From Bdellovibrionales bacterium CG10_big_fil_rev_8_21_14_0_10_45_34 (lineage in GTDB: Bacteria > Bdellovibrionota > Bdellovibrionia > Bdellovibrionales > 1-14-0-10-45-34): 64,000 bases of DNA. The stretch lies in the NCBI GenBank assembly GCA_002778785.1, contig PEZS01000010.1, forward strand, positions 62,001 through 126,000, read 5' to 3'. The translations under genes were made by a program, and so were the position numbers. Shown here piece after piece: positions 39,238 through 48,498 of this stretch (its first letter is position 1; every line of letters begins with the position of its first letter). A model generated the notes under the pieces. The model saw only the letters and a list, made by a program, of their open reading frames with translations. It searched no databases and was not told the DNA's origin.

Positions 39238-39261
39238 TGAGATGCCAGGCAGAACGACACG

Positions 39262-39825
39262 TTGAAACGCACTATTCAATTCAAGATCCTAGCCTTCATT
39301 TGCCTTTTACTCTGCGCGGGTACTTGGCTTTGGCTCGACAAAAAAATGCAAAAACTGCAAGAGAAAACCGCTACAGGTTTCGTGGTCAGTGAATCCCAGC
39401 TACCAGATTTGAAAATTCCGGCACTCAATACAGAAAGCGATTTTGCACTCACAATAGACAACTCTTCGACAATTGTATTTAACTTTTGGGCGAGCTGGTG
39501 CGCTCCTTGTTTAGAGGAGTTGCCGGCTCTTTTAAAAGCTGTAGAACAACAAAATCAAACCAAAGGATCTGACCGTCAAACTCGGCTGGTACTTGTTAAT
39601 GTAGATGACGACGCAGCTATGGGCCAAAGAATCTTAGCTCGTTTTGATACTGAAAAGCCTTGGTTGATATCTGGCAGGGATCGAGAGAAACAATTAGCGA
39701 AAATTTTTGGTACATCACAGTTGCCCGAGACGTATATATTTAAATCGCCGGATTGGAAGCTAAAGCAAAAAATCGCGGGGTCTGTTGCTTGGGAAAATGA
39801 GCCATTCTATACCATGTTGGAGTGA
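39262..39825 (+). CDS. Membrane-anchored thioredoxin-like protein (TlpA/ResA type)
   Basis: 187 residues. One hydrophobic segment near the N-terminus (about residues 8-25) would anchor it in the inner membrane, with the thioredoxin domain in the periplasm. The active site is FNFWASWCAPCLEELP (a CAPC motif), and the cis-proline region is SQLPETYIF. Such proteins reduce disulfides, often for cytochrome c maturation or protein repair; the partner is not visible here. Start TTG 39262 has no strong ribosome site. Confidence 0.85.
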   Translation: MKRTIQFKILAFICLLLCAGTWLWLDKKMQKLQEKTATGFVVSESQLPDLKIPALNTESDFALTIDNSSTIVFNFWASWCAPCLEELPALLKAVEQQNQTKGSDRQTRLVLVNVDDDAAMGQRILARFDTEKPWLISGRDREKQLAKIFGTSQLPETYIFKSPDWKLKQKIAGSVAWENEPFYTMLE

Positions 39826-39912
39826 GTTTTTCGTGACGAGAACCGCAATGAAAGTGCATTGCGATATGAAGCATTTGCAAATAATGTGTACTTGAATGGT
39901 GGGTCCCTTTAA

Positions 39913-41298
39913 ATGCATGCGATAGTGCTCTCAGGCGGCAGTGGAACAAGACTATGGCCAGTATCTAGATCTAGCTTTCCTAAGCAGTTCAACGAGCTTT
40001 TAGATGAAAGTCTTTTGGCCAAAACTATTAAACGCCTTAGAAACTTTGAATCAGTCTCGATAGTGACATCTCTTCAATTTAAGACTTTGACGGAACGAAC
40101 TGTTTTAGAGATACAGCCGAAGATTAAGCACATTCTTTTTGAGCCCACGGCTCGCAATACTGCGCCGGCAATTGCTTGGATAGTATCCGAACTTTTGAAG
40201 ACTTTAGACCCCGAGCAAGTTGTAGGCGTCTTCCCAGCGGATCATTTAATAGAAAATGAGAATCAGTTTAAGCAGAGCCTCGAAATCGCGCTTGAGACAG
40301 CGAGACAGGGGCAAATCGTAACTCTTGGCTTACAACCTACCTACCCGTCGACGGGTTACGGTTATATAGAGATCTCCGGTAATAATAAGGGGGACGCTAG
40401 CCTTAAACCATTACCGAGTGTTTTTTCTACTAAGGGTTTTCACGAAAAACCAAACTTAGAAAAGGCAAATGAGTTTTTAAATTCTGGTAGTCACTACTGG
40501 AACGCGGGAATTTTTTTCTTTCAGCTGGGTAGAATCCGCGAGGAATTCTTGAAGCATTTGCCGAAAATATGGCAGGCAGTTTCCGAATCTGCCGATTTGA
40601 ACCCAAGCCCACTGGCAAAGATCTATGAAGGCCTTGAGTCTATCAGCTTTGATCACGGCATTATGGAAAAGGCAGATCGACAAAGCTGCGTTGTTTGTGA
40701 CATTGGCTGGAGTGACGTAGGTTCGTGGGATGAGCTCAGTCGGCTAACCCCTGATAAGGGCGTCAAAGTCGAATCGCAGGCGGAGAACAATTTTGTTTTT
40801 GGCTCGCCAGGTAAGATTTACGCCCTTCTTGGCGTAAAGGATGTTATTCTTGTGGACACTGAAGATGCTCTGATGGTCTCAAGAAGGGGTATGTCCCAAC
40901 AAGTCAGGGATATAGTTAAAAAAGTCGAAAGCACCAAGCCAAGTCTTTTAAAGGAACATCGATTTGAAATCAGACCCTGGGGGCGATTCGAGATTCTCAG
41001 AGATTCCGATCAATTCAAGTCGAAGATTATTCAGCTCGACGGCGGAAAAAAATTTTCTTATCAGTCCCATCAGCACAGGTCTGAGCACTGGGTTATCGTT
41101 AAAGGAATTGCAAAGGTTCTCATAGACGAAAAAGAGTTCACCGTTAAAGAAGGCGAATCTATCTATGTTCCTAAGGGCGCCAAACACCGTATGAGCAATC
41201 CAGGCAAAGAGCCTCTAGAGTTTATCGAAGTCCAAGTAGGGGATTATTTTGGAGAAGACGATATAATTCGGTTTCAAGACGACTACGGTCGATCGTAG
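39913..41298 (+). CDS. manC: Mannose-1-phosphate guanylyltransferase / mannose-6-phosphate isomerase
   Basis: 461 residues, typical for the bifunctional type II enzyme making GDP-mannose for surface polysaccharide. The N-terminal nucleotidyltransferase has LSGGSGTRLWPVSRSSFPKQ, the acceptor region PADHL, and HEKPNLEKA. The C-terminal cupin isomerase domain has RPWGRFEIL, QSHQHRSEHWVIVKG and a closing EVQVGDYFGEDDIIRFQDDYGR, read in parts. No other sugar-nucleotide genes lie beside it. Start ATG 39913. Confidence 0.95.
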   Translation: MHAIVLSGGSGTRLWPVSRSSFPKQFNELLDESLLAKTIKRLRNFESVSIVTSLQFKTLTERTVLEIQPKIKHILFEPTARNTAPAIAWIVSELLKTLDPEQVVGVFPADHLIENENQFKQSLEIALETARQGQIVTLGLQPTYPSTGYGYIEISGNNKGDASLKPLPSVFSTKGFHEKPNLEKANEFLNSGSHYWNAGIFFFQLGRIREEFLKHLPKIWQAVSESADLNPSPLAKIYEGLESISFDHGIMEKADRQSCVVCDIGWSDVGSWDELSRLTPDKGVKVESQAENNFVFGSPGKIYALLGVKDVILVDTEDALMVSRRGMSQQVRDIVKKVESTKPSLLKEHRFEIRPWGRFEILRDSDQFKSKIIQLDGGKKFSYQSHQHRSEHWVIVKGIAKVLIDEKEFTVKEGESIYVPKGAKHRMSNPGKEPLEFIEVQVGDYFGEDDIIRFQDDYGRS

Positions 41299-41338
41299 CT
41301 CGAGCATATGGCGATTCTAAATAAGTCGTTATCAGCGA

Positions 41339-41367
41339 TTGAACTTCAGGCCGATTTTAGATATCTA
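41339..41367 (+). promoter_or_regulatory. Possible promoter of tRNA-Arg
   Basis: TTGAAC (41339-41344) and TATCTA (41362-41367) are 17 bases apart, 45 bases before the tRNA. The boxes are moderate matches to sigma70 sites. Confidence 0.35.
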
Positions 41368-41412
41368 TTACCTCTCATACGATTAGCTACCTTTACGCTA
41401 ACCTTTACGAAT

Positions 41413-41489
<77 letters not shown>

Positions 41490-41532
41490 TTTTTGGTTTC
41501 ATAGCCAAATGGACTAATGTTACTGAGTAATC

Positions 41533-42108
41533 ATGAGATTAATTCTGGCGAGTACATCTAAGTATAGGGCAGTCCAGTTAAGAGATGCTGGCTATGAGTT
41601 CGTAGCGGTGTCCCCCGAAGCCGACGAAAAAACCATTGCGGAGGACCCAAGTTATTTGCTGACAGCTCAGTGGCGAGCGCGACTGAAAGCTCTCTCTGTG
41701 GCGGTAAAATATCCCGACGACATCATAGTCGGTTCGGATCAACTCGTTCATTTCAACTCTAGGATTCTCGGCAAACCCGGAACTCGCGAACGAGCAATCG
41801 AACAACTAACAAGTCTGTCTTCAAAAACTCACCAACTTGCCACGGCACTTACATTGGTCTACCGAGGAGACCTCTTCGAACTGGTTGTTGTCGCACATAT
41901 GAAAATGAAAAGTCTCACCCCCGACGAAATCGCTCAGTATATTGATCGCGACAATCCCATCGATTGTGCCGGTGCTTATAAATTTGAAGAGCAAGGATCA
42001 AAACTTTTTGAATCAGTAGAGTGTGAAGACATGTCGTCGATTCAGGGGCTTCCTTTAAACGGGCTTTCTACGCTATTGACATTGATCAAGGACAAGTTTG
42101 GCTTATAG
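41533..42108 (+). CDS. Maf-family nucleotide pyrophosphatase (YceF-like)
   Basis: 191 residues. Maf proteins hydrolyse non-canonical or modified nucleoside triphosphates. ILASTSKYR is the nucleotide-binding start, DEKT the next conserved block, VGSDQL holds the catalytic aspartate, and GKPGT follows. The SDQ and CAGAYKFEEQG forms resemble the YceF subgroup, which acts on m7GTP, more than YhdE (dTTP/UTP). Start ATG 41533. Confidence 0.88.
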   Translation: MRLILASTSKYRAVQLRDAGYEFVAVSPEADEKTIAEDPSYLLTAQWRARLKALSVAVKYPDDIIVGSDQLVHFNSRILGKPGTRERAIEQLTSLSSKTHQLATALTLVYRGDLFELVVVAHMKMKSLTPDEIAQYIDRDNPIDCAGAYKFEEQGSKLFESVECEDMSSIQGLPLNGLSTLLTLIKDKFGL

Positions 42109-42110
42109 AA

Positions 42111-42190
42111 TCTGTCGAGTAACGGTAATTGGTTCTCAATCTAGAAATCGCGGCGATTTATTCTGTCCAGTACCGGTAATTGGTTCTGAT
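42111..42190 (+). repeat. Direct repeat duplicating the 3' end of the VWA lipoprotein gene
   Basis: About 29 bases recur at a 51-base offset (42111-42139 and 42162-42190), sharing CGGTAATTGGTTCT. The right copy encodes, on the minus strand, the last residues of the lipoprotein (RTNYRYWTE). The left copy, just past the stop, would read RTNYRYSTDS. 51 bases is 17 codons, so this looks like an in-frame terminal duplication or a shortened gene end. Confidence 0.6.
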
Positions 42191-43249
42191 TTCCGTTCCG
42201 CGGGCTGGCGGGGCTGCGAAGTATAAAACTTGTCCACTCACTCCCCATGGAATGTCTTGAGGAGGATCAAGCGTCAACGAAAAGGAATGCTCGACCGGTC
42301 TATGCCTTAACATAAAGGAAGTGCCCCTATCAACCATGTGGTCTCCGACTTCCGACAATATCTGGCCGTAATCTTCGCTACAAATGGAGCCACTTAGCCC
42401 CCCAGTAAGATCAATTAGTTTATTCACTTCAGATCCGAAGGACGAAACAAAGCCACCGCTCTGCTGCGACTCAAGGCAATCCGAGTCCTCGGGTTTTACG
42501 ATAATGCCGTAGGCATACAGGCTTTTCGCTCTTCCCCAAAGTTGATTGAACTCATTAAGTAATGTTTCAGCTGTGGTTCCTTTGCCATCAACTTCTGGTG
42601 ACTCGCGGAAATCTTCATCTTCATCGGTCAGAAACAAGAGAGCTAAATCGGCATCGTCTCTAAAGAAATCCGAATTTTGGCTTTTAGCCTTAGCGATTGC
42701 CATCGAAACGGCGGTGATAGGACGTTCGTAATCGGAAGGGCAAAGACTTGGCGGGCGTTCGTATTCTGGGAAGTAACACTCGATAGATTCCGGCCGACTC
42801 ACCAGTTCGAGAAACTGAGCGTTGGCGCGGGGTGTCTGTCGGTCGATAATTCGCAAGTTTGTAGAGTCTGTTGCTAGCAAATCGCCCTTAAGTCCCAAAG
42901 CTCGATTGCTCACGTCTGTCGTCGTCATAGCAATGCGCCAGTCAAGCAGAGTGAGCGTATCTAAAAGGTTTTGAATTTTACCGCCCATCTCGGCCTGCTC
43001 TTTTACCATTGAAATGGAGTTGTCATTGATGACCAAGATATCCATTTTGTTCCCGCCGTTCTTTTGGTAAAAAACATCGTCGGAGAACGCAGACGGGCGC
43101 TCAGCAAAAGTAACCGGCTTGCTACAAGATGCGAGAACAAAAACGCCAAAGAAAATGAGGAGTTTGTTGGCCGTTTTAGATGAGTGCCAGCGAACTACTA
43201 GTGCGCAGGTAATGCCCATCAATATTAATAAGTAGTGCCCTAAGAACAT
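42158..43249 (-). CDS. Lipoprotein with von Willebrand factor A-like domain
   Basis: 363 residues. The N-terminus has two hydrophobic stretches; the second (LLIFFGVFVLASCSKP) has a lipobox with Cys near residue 42, so the true start may lie downstream of ATG 43249, which has no clear ribosome site. The VWA metal site DxSxS reads NDNSIS. Later blocks MTTTDVSN and LLFLTDEDEDF match the paralogue at 46.4-47.6 kb. It is probably an outer-membrane or periplasmic protein. Function unknown; VWA domains usually mediate metal-dependent binding. Confidence 0.75.
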   Translation of the reverse strand: MFLGHYLLILMGITCALVVRWHSSKTANKLLIFFGVFVLASCSKPVTFAERPSAFSDDVFYQKNGGNKMDILVINDNSISMVKEQAEMGGKIQNLLDTLTLLDWRIAMTTTDVSNRALGLKGDLLATDSTNLRIIDRQTPRANAQFLELVSRPESIECYFPEYERPPSLCPSDYERPITAVSMAIAKAKSQNSDFFRDDADLALLFLTDEDEDFRESPEVDGKGTTAETLLNEFNQLWGRAKSLYAYGIIVKPEDSDCLESQQSGGFVSSFGSEVNKLIDLTGGLSGSICSEDYGQILSEVGDHMVDRGTSFMLRHRPVEHSFSLTLDPPQDIPWGVSGQVLYFAAPPARGTEIRTNYRYWTE

Positions 43250-43612
43250 GCTTACTTTACGGCCTAAGCCCAGAGTAGATTGAGGGCTATCTCAGATTAG
43301 TATCAAAGAGGCTAGACGATAGTTTTGCAAGATTTGCCAAATCAAAAAATGTGCAAAAATAGCGTCGAATCCATTTACAAAAAGTAAGATTTTCGCCGTT
43401 TCTGTTGTTTGTCGCGGACAAATAGTGCCGTTTGACGAACGGTTTGCCGATGATTTCTGAAACAGCGGATTTTTGATTAAAGTACTCCCGATGAAAAGAA
43501 AACACCTGTTTTGCAGCTGCGAGGTAAAGAAGGTAATCTCAAGCTGATACATGAAATAAGTAGGAGCAATAACTGGTTCGTGTGCTCCCGTAACCGATTG
43601 TCGAGGGCGTAG
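43250..43612. other. 363-base gap without a recognised feature
   Basis: This lies between the minus-strand VWA lipoprotein gene and the minus-strand MBL hydrolase gene. Short minus-strand frames of 72 and 86 codons exist but have no ribosome site or recognisable protein character. It presumably carries the lipoprotein gene promoter, though no convincing boxes were found. Confidence 0.4.
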
Positions 43613-44533
43613 TTAAGCTCGTTTATTCGTCTCGCTCTCAAGTACTGCCACATGCTTCAGTTTGAAATCTTCTCCTGCACGTTCCACGAGAGCCACATCA
43701 ACTTTTGGGTCATGTTCAAAGAACAAATAGGCCCCAATGTCCGCAGCTTCGCCCAGCAGTTTGCGTTTTTCTTCGATGATCGTGAGCGGCTCTAAATCAT
43801 AGCCCATGATAAAGGGAAGCCTTACGTGAGAACTTGTCGGCACAACATCTCCGCAATAGAAAAGATTCTTATTGGGGCCGCGAACTTGAATCACCTGGTG
43901 AGCCTTTGTGTGGCCGTTGCTGACCCACGAAAAAATTCCAGGCAAAATTTCTTTGTTCCCATCGACAAACTTAACTACTCCGGCGTCAATGAGAGGTTGA
44001 AAATTCGCGCTAAAGTAAGAGGCCTTCTCTCTCACGTTAGGGTTTTGAGCCGTCTTTAGATTTTCTGATTGCACGTAGTAGGCGGCATTTTCAAATGTTG
44101 GTATGAGCTTGTTCCCGTCCCACTTCGTGGCGCCGCCGGCGTGGTCAAAATGGAGGTGAGTCAGTATGACATCGGTGATATCCGAGGTGGAGTAGCCAAG
44201 TTTCGCAAGAGATTTAGTCAAAGTGGGGCGCGAGCTCCCTTTTGGACTCATTCCATAAATGTCTGAAAATTTGCTACCTAGCCGTTCGCCATACTTTTCT
44301 GTAAAGTCCCCGCCGTTTCCGGTGTCGACGAGGATCTTTCGATTCTCCGAAACCAACAACAGGCCTCGTGCTTCTAGAGTGATTCTGTTGAGCTCGTCAG
44401 GCGGGTTCGTTCTCTCCCATAATACGCGGGGTACGGTTCCAAACATGGCACCACCATCAAGGCCGAAATCACCCGTAGGAACGGCAAAAGCCTTGTAAGG
44501 GCCGACTTCAAGTTGAATCTTCTCGATTTGCAT
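43613..44533 (-). CDS. Metallo-beta-lactamase-fold hydrolase
   Basis: 306 residues from ATG 44533, preceded by CGGAG at 8 bases; a GTG nine bases earlier is also in frame. The metal site HLHFDHAGG and later single histidines (NGHTKAHQ, EHDP) plus GDVVP make a complete two-metal centre. The overall layout resembles quorum-quenching lactonase and related MBL hydrolases (AiiA/YtnP type), but the substrate cannot be assigned. No signal peptide is seen, so it is probably cytoplasmic. It is divergent from folE. Confidence 0.82.
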   Translation of the reverse strand: MQIEKIQLEVGPYKAFAVPTGDFGLDGGAMFGTVPRVLWERTNPPDELNRITLEARGLLLVSENRKILVDTGNGGDFTEKYGERLGSKFSDIYGMSPKGSSRPTLTKSLAKLGYSTSDITDVILTHLHFDHAGGATKWDGNKLIPTFENAAYYVQSENLKTAQNPNVREKASYFSANFQPLIDAGVVKFVDGNKEILPGIFSWVSNGHTKAHQVIQVRGPNKNLFYCGDVVPTSSHVRLPFIMGYDLEPLTIIEEKRKLLGEAADIGAYLFFEHDPKVDVALVERAGEDFKLKHVAVLESETNKRA

Positions 44534-44583
44534 TATTGGCACTCCGTGGTAAGCCTTCGTTTACAGTTTAGGAGGAAGGGGCT

Positions 44584-45267
44584 ATGAGTCAAGCTAGTCA
44601 AGATTTCGATGAAGATCGCGTGGTTAAGGAGCTTAAATTTTCGCCCGAATCCGTGCTTGAGCATGTGCGTCCTCATCCGGTACTCAGTAACAAATTAACG
44701 TCTGAGCAGAAGATCGAGAAGATAGCCAAGTCGTTCGCAGAGATTCTCGAGACCTTGGGTCTCGACTTAAATAATGAAAGCATCAAAAAGACGCCCCAAC
44801 GAGTGGCGAAGATGTACGTGAACGAGGTGTTTGCCGGGCTAAAAAGTGATGCGTTCCCTAAGATCACGGTCATTGAAAACGAAATGGCTTATGACCAAAT
44901 GGTTCTTATCGACAACATTTCTATTCTCTCTTGCTGTGAGCATCATTTTGCAACAATAGATGGCAAGGCACGAGTGGCCTACATTCCAAACAAGCGAGTG
45001 ATTGGTTTGTCTAAAATCAATCGCATTGCAGATTTCTTTTCTAGGCGACCACAAGTTCAAGAGCGGCTTACAAAGCAAATTGCAGACTCTCTTTGCTATA
45101 TACTTGATACCAAAGATGTTGCTGTGTCGATTACAGCGAAACATTATTGCGTGGCCAGCCGAGGTGTTCAAGATGAGGCCAGCCTAACCACTACTTGTGA
45201 TTTGCGTGGTTCATTCAAACATGATGCGAGAACGAGATCTGAATTTGTCAGCCACGGTTCAAAATAA
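44584..45267 (+). CDS. folE: GTP cyclohydrolase I (type IA)
   Basis: 227 residues. It opens GTP to dihydroneopterin triphosphate, the first folate step. Zinc and catalytic residues are visible in SCCEHHF and HYCVASRGVQD; TPQRVAKMYVNEVFAGL precedes them. The first 40 residues are a non-conserved extension. AGGAGG precedes ATG 44584. hemB starts at the base after its stop, so the two are coupled. Confidence 0.96.
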   Translation: MSQASQDFDEDRVVKELKFSPESVLEHVRPHPVLSNKLTSEQKIEKIAKSFAEILETLGLDLNNESIKKTPQRVAKMYVNEVFAGLKSDAFPKITVIENEMAYDQMVLIDNISILSCCEHHFATIDGKARVAYIPNKRVIGLSKINRIADFFSRRPQVQERLTKQIADSLCYILDTKDVAVSITAKHYCVASRGVQDEASLTTTCDLRGSFKHDARTRSEFVSHGSK

Positions 45268-46269
45268 ATGGATATGAAACAACGACCGAGGAGAAATCGG
45301 CGAACCCAGGCCATACGAGATCTATGCCAAGAGTCTCGTATATCAGAGCGGGGACTTATTTGGCCCACGTTTTTGTTAGAAGCGCCTAACGCTAACGAGT
45401 CGATTGCATCTATGCCAGGGCAAAGGCGGATGGGTATAGATACGCTGAGTGGTGAAATCGAAAAGCTTTTACCGCTAGGTCTTAGAGGCGTTTGTGTATT
45501 TGCTTGTGTAGACGATACGAAAAAGGATTCTCGAGGTTCGTTCGCTTTAGATGACGATCACTTTTACTTGAGTGGTCTACGAAAGCTCAAGCAACGATTC
45601 GGAGAGAACTTAGTTGTAATGACGGATCTGGCTCTTGATCCGTACTCAAGCGATGGGCACGACGGTTTGGTGCAAAATGGCGAAGTCGTCAACGACGAGA
45701 CGGTGAATCTTCTCTCTCAGATGGCCGTGTTACAAGCAGATACAGGAGCGGATTGGATTGGTCCGTCTGACATGATGGATGGAAGGGTTGGCGCTGTACG
45801 AGGCGCGCTAGATAAGGCGGGATACACTAACACCGCGATTATTTCCTACTCAGCAAAGTATGCGAGTGCATTCTACGGCCCGTTTAGAGAAGCGCTAGAT
45901 TCTGCTCCGCGAAGTGGAGACAAAAAAACCTACCAAATGAACCCCGCAAACCGCGCTGAGGCATTGAGAGAGGTTCTTCTTGATATCGACGAAGGGGCTG
46001 ACATCGTAATGGTGAAGCCCGCTCTTAGTTACCTCGATGTGATTCGAGATCTATCACAGGCCACGACGGTGCCGCTAGCCGCCTACAACGTAAGTGGTGA
46101 GTACTCGATGATTAAAGCCGCAGCAGAAAAAGGCTGGATCGATGAAGGTGCTGCCGCAAAAGAAACAGTTCTCTCGCTTTTTAGAGCTGGCGCCCAAATC
46201 ATACTCAGCTATTGGACTCCCTTCCTCCTCAAAAGTACGGAGTCACTTGTCTTAGAATCCGGTGCGTGA
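45268..46269 (+). CDS. hemB: Delta-aminolevulinic acid dehydratase (porphobilinogen synthase)
   Basis: 333 residues. It joins two 5-aminolevulinates to porphobilinogen in haem synthesis. The Schiff-base lysines lie in SYSAKYAS and MVKPALSYLD. The metal-binding loop reads TDLALDPYSSDGHDG, with aspartates where zinc-type enzymes have cysteines, so it belongs to the group lacking active-site zinc and probably uses Mg. PSDMMDGRVGAVR is diagnostic. Coupled to folE with no gap. Confidence 0.97.
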   Translation: MDMKQRPRRNRRTQAIRDLCQESRISERGLIWPTFLLEAPNANESIASMPGQRRMGIDTLSGEIEKLLPLGLRGVCVFACVDDTKKDSRGSFALDDDHFYLSGLRKLKQRFGENLVVMTDLALDPYSSDGHDGLVQNGEVVNDETVNLLSQMAVLQADTGADWIGPSDMMDGRVGAVRGALDKAGYTNTAIISYSAKYASAFYGPFREALDSAPRSGDKKTYQMNPANRAEALREVLLDIDEGADIVMVKPALSYLDVIRDLSQATTVPLAAYNVSGEYSMIKAAAEKGWIDEGAAAKETVLSLFRAGAQIILSYWTPFLLKSTESLVLESGA

Positions 46270-46353
46270 TGGTTCAGGCGAGAAGATTTGGAGCGGCAAA
46301 AGAAGAGTCTTTGCTAAATGAAATCCGTCTGTCCCGATTTACCCGCTGAAGTT

Positions 46354-47589
46354 TTACGCACCGGTGTTGGCCAGGCATTTGTATTTGACGTTTATCGGAG
46401 CGGGAGAAGCTGGCGGATCTTCGAAAACGATTTCGAGGCTGCCCGGCGAATAGGTGTGAGGTGTGTACTCTGACTCATTGACGAACTCCACGGTCGGTGG
46501 CTCTTCAGCTTTAGGTAGACATTTCAGAGGAATCTTAATGGTTGTTTTAGCAACGACGTTCGCAATATCTATAAAGTTGTAAGAAAAATCGGGTGCGCAT
46601 ATCGAAGTCACTGTACCACCTGTTGCGTAAGCAAGTTGAGCATAGATGTCGCCATAGAAACCAGAAACTGCGAGTCCCAATTGTTGATCGGAAAACCTTT
46701 CTTGCCCATAGCAGCTGTTTGGATCTGCTTTGTCTGTATGAAATTTTGGATCACTAAAAGACCTTTTTTGGGGGATCTCATTTATTGGTACTATTGGCGG
46801 AATGACAATCGCATGAGCTGTAAATGGTCTACTGCCATATTTCGATTTGACGGCCGCGATGAGATCTTGCGGAAAATCTTTGCCTTGCTCGAGTGGGTAA
46901 GCGCCATTGGCATAGTTGGGGTTGCCACCTTGAGAGCGTTCATCCTCGTCAGAAAGTATGATGACTGAAAAATCAGCCTCGCCTCGTATCCAGCTATCTT
47001 CATTGCGGGCGAGCGCTTTGATAGCGGCGTAAATGCCCCTTTCATCTCCGCGAGTGTCAGAAGCAGAATTTGGCGATGTGAAGCCGGGAAGCTCTTCAAG
47101 TTTCACCGTTTGGTAAAATATTGCCTCCTTATTTGCATCTGAAGGCCTTAATATTTTTCTACCTAGCCCTTCGAACGTCATCAGTTGGCCGCCTTTAATA
47201 AAGGCGTTGTTCAGAGCAGGGCCAGAGGGTTCACCAGCGTCGGTGGTAGTCATCACGATCTGCCAGTCAGTACCTTTGCTATCGAGATGACTTATAAAGG
47301 AGCCAAATTTCTCACCCATTTTAAGGTGTGAGTTCGCCATCGAGCCCGAGTTGTCGATAATAATGAGAATATCCTTTTTTCGGGCAGGTGCTTGAATGGT
47401 GTGAAAATCGTTAAAATTGTTATACCCCTGCACCGTCACACACCCGTTGGCAGCTACACAGGCTGGGAGAGTACCTGCGCTGGTATCCTGTGCTTTTTCA
47501 AAGTTCACAGGAGAGCACCCTGCGATACCAAAGCCAATCGCTGCCGCTGCTAATGAAAAACTCGATCTGAGGGTCGTCTTCACATACAT
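46354..47589 (-). CDS. Lipoprotein with von Willebrand factor A domain
   Basis: 411 residues. Signal peptide and lipobox SLAAAAIGFGIAGCSP give a lipidated Cys near residue 25. The MIDAS motif is classical (IIIDNSGSM), followed by WQIVMTTTDAGE and VIILSDEDERS. Several cysteines in the last third may form disulfides. GGGAG lies 5 bases before ATG 47589. It is clearly a paralogue of the protein at 42.2-43.2 kb, though MIDAS and length differ. Cellular role unknown; likely periplasmic or surface adhesion or sensing. Confidence 0.8.
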   Translation of the reverse strand: MYVKTTLRSSFSLAAAAIGFGIAGCSPVNFEKAQDTSAGTLPACVAANGCVTVQGYNNFNDFHTIQAPARKKDILIIIDNSGSMANSHLKMGEKFGSFISHLDSKGTDWQIVMTTTDAGEPSGPALNNAFIKGGQLMTFEGLGRKILRPSDANKEAIFYQTVKLEELPGFTSPNSASDTRGDERGIYAAIKALARNEDSWIRGEADFSVIILSDEDERSQGGNPNYANGAYPLEQGKDFPQDLIAAVKSKYGSRPFTAHAIVIPPIVPINEIPQKRSFSDPKFHTDKADPNSCYGQERFSDQQLGLAVSGFYGDIYAQLAYATGGTVTSICAPDFSYNFIDIANVVAKTTIKIPLKCLPKAEEPPTVEFVNESEYTPHTYSPGSLEIVFEDPPASPAPINVKYKCLANTGA

Positions 47590-47764
47590 CTCCCGCTTAC
47601 AAGCACATCTCTCTGCCTATGGGGTTCCAAGATTTGTACCATTTCGATACAAGGGCTAAGCTGTTAATACTACTACGGTTGTTGGGGTCGCTCGCCCTGT
47701 CAGAGGCTAGACAGTCTTGAGGAGGTCTTTGACGAAGTGACAAATTTTGGCCTAGATTGTGTAA

Positions 47765-48256
47765 ATGGTTCAAGAAAGCAAAGATTCTCATTCAAAAAAA
47801 GCATCTCCCGGATATTCACCTGAAACAACCAAGGCGAAGATCCCCCTTTGGATAGTTTTGACATTCTCTCTGTCGGCGATCGCTCTAGGCGCCATGCTGA
47901 CCTGGAATTCTTCAAAGGACGTACTGCCGTTTGTGACAGACTCAGATGAAAAAAGCCGGATTGAATCACTTTGGAATCGCGATTTGTACCAGTTGATGGC
48001 AATGGATCAACTTCCTAAGGCCGAATGGGCCCTAATCAAAGAAACGAAATGGCGGTTTCTTGCTGACGATCTTAAGGCGCGACTGACCGGCCTCAACTTG
48101 AACATTCCAAACAACTCTGAAGGCAAATACCATCTCGAAATAGACATTGATCGCTGGACCGACGAAAAAAGCGTTGGCTACTTCATTGAGTATCGCTTAG
48201 TGAATGAAGAAACAGGCAACGTAGATTGGGAGCTCGGTCGCACCCTCATCTTGTAA
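47765..48256 (+). CDS. Single-pass membrane protein of unknown function
   Basis: 163 residues, no family recognised. The N-terminal 25 residues are charged and cytoplasmic, followed by one membrane segment (about 27-48, IPLWIVLTFSLSAIALGAML). The remaining 110 residues are soluble and would face the periplasm. The C-terminal part (YHLEIDIDRWTDEKSVGYF) suggests a small beta-rich domain. Start ATG 47765. It stands between the divergent VWA gene and convergent htpX. Confidence 0.65.
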   Translation: MVQESKDSHSKKASPGYSPETTKAKIPLWIVLTFSLSAIALGAMLTWNSSKDVLPFVTDSDEKSRIESLWNRDLYQLMAMDQLPKAEWALIKETKWRFLADDLKARLTGLNLNIPNNSEGKYHLEIDIDRWTDEKSVGYFIEYRLVNEETGNVDWELGRTLIL

Positions 48257-48260
48257 ACAG

Positions 48261-48475
48261 CCTTACCAAAGTTATTTGCCACTTTCCTTGTAACTTCAGA
48301 CACGGACTCCTGTCCTCGCCGGCGTCGCAGCTAACGCGTGCGAACGCTTCACGCTCGCCGGAGGTCTGAGGTTAAAAGAAAAGTGGCAAACAACTTTGAG
48401 TGGCGGTAAGGACAGGAGTCCGTGTCGGAGTTTAAAGGAAACTCTGCAAACAACTTTGAGCGGCAGGGTGGACAC
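48261..48475. repeat. Nested inverted and direct repeats between convergent genes
   Basis: A perfect 18-bp inverted repeat joins 48299-48316 and 48409-48426 (arm ACACGGACTCCTGTCC within it). Outside it, a second theme (AAACAACTTTGAG, with GTTAAAAG or GTTTAAAG before it) occurs as direct copies at about 48370-48410 and 48428-48470, and inverted at about 48263-48296. Together they make a large imperfect stem-loop. It lies where the membrane-protein gene and htpX converge, and could end transcription from both sides or be a remnant of a small mobile repeat. Confidence 0.7.
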
Positions 48476-48498
48476 CACTCACTGAACTCCTTCAAAAA

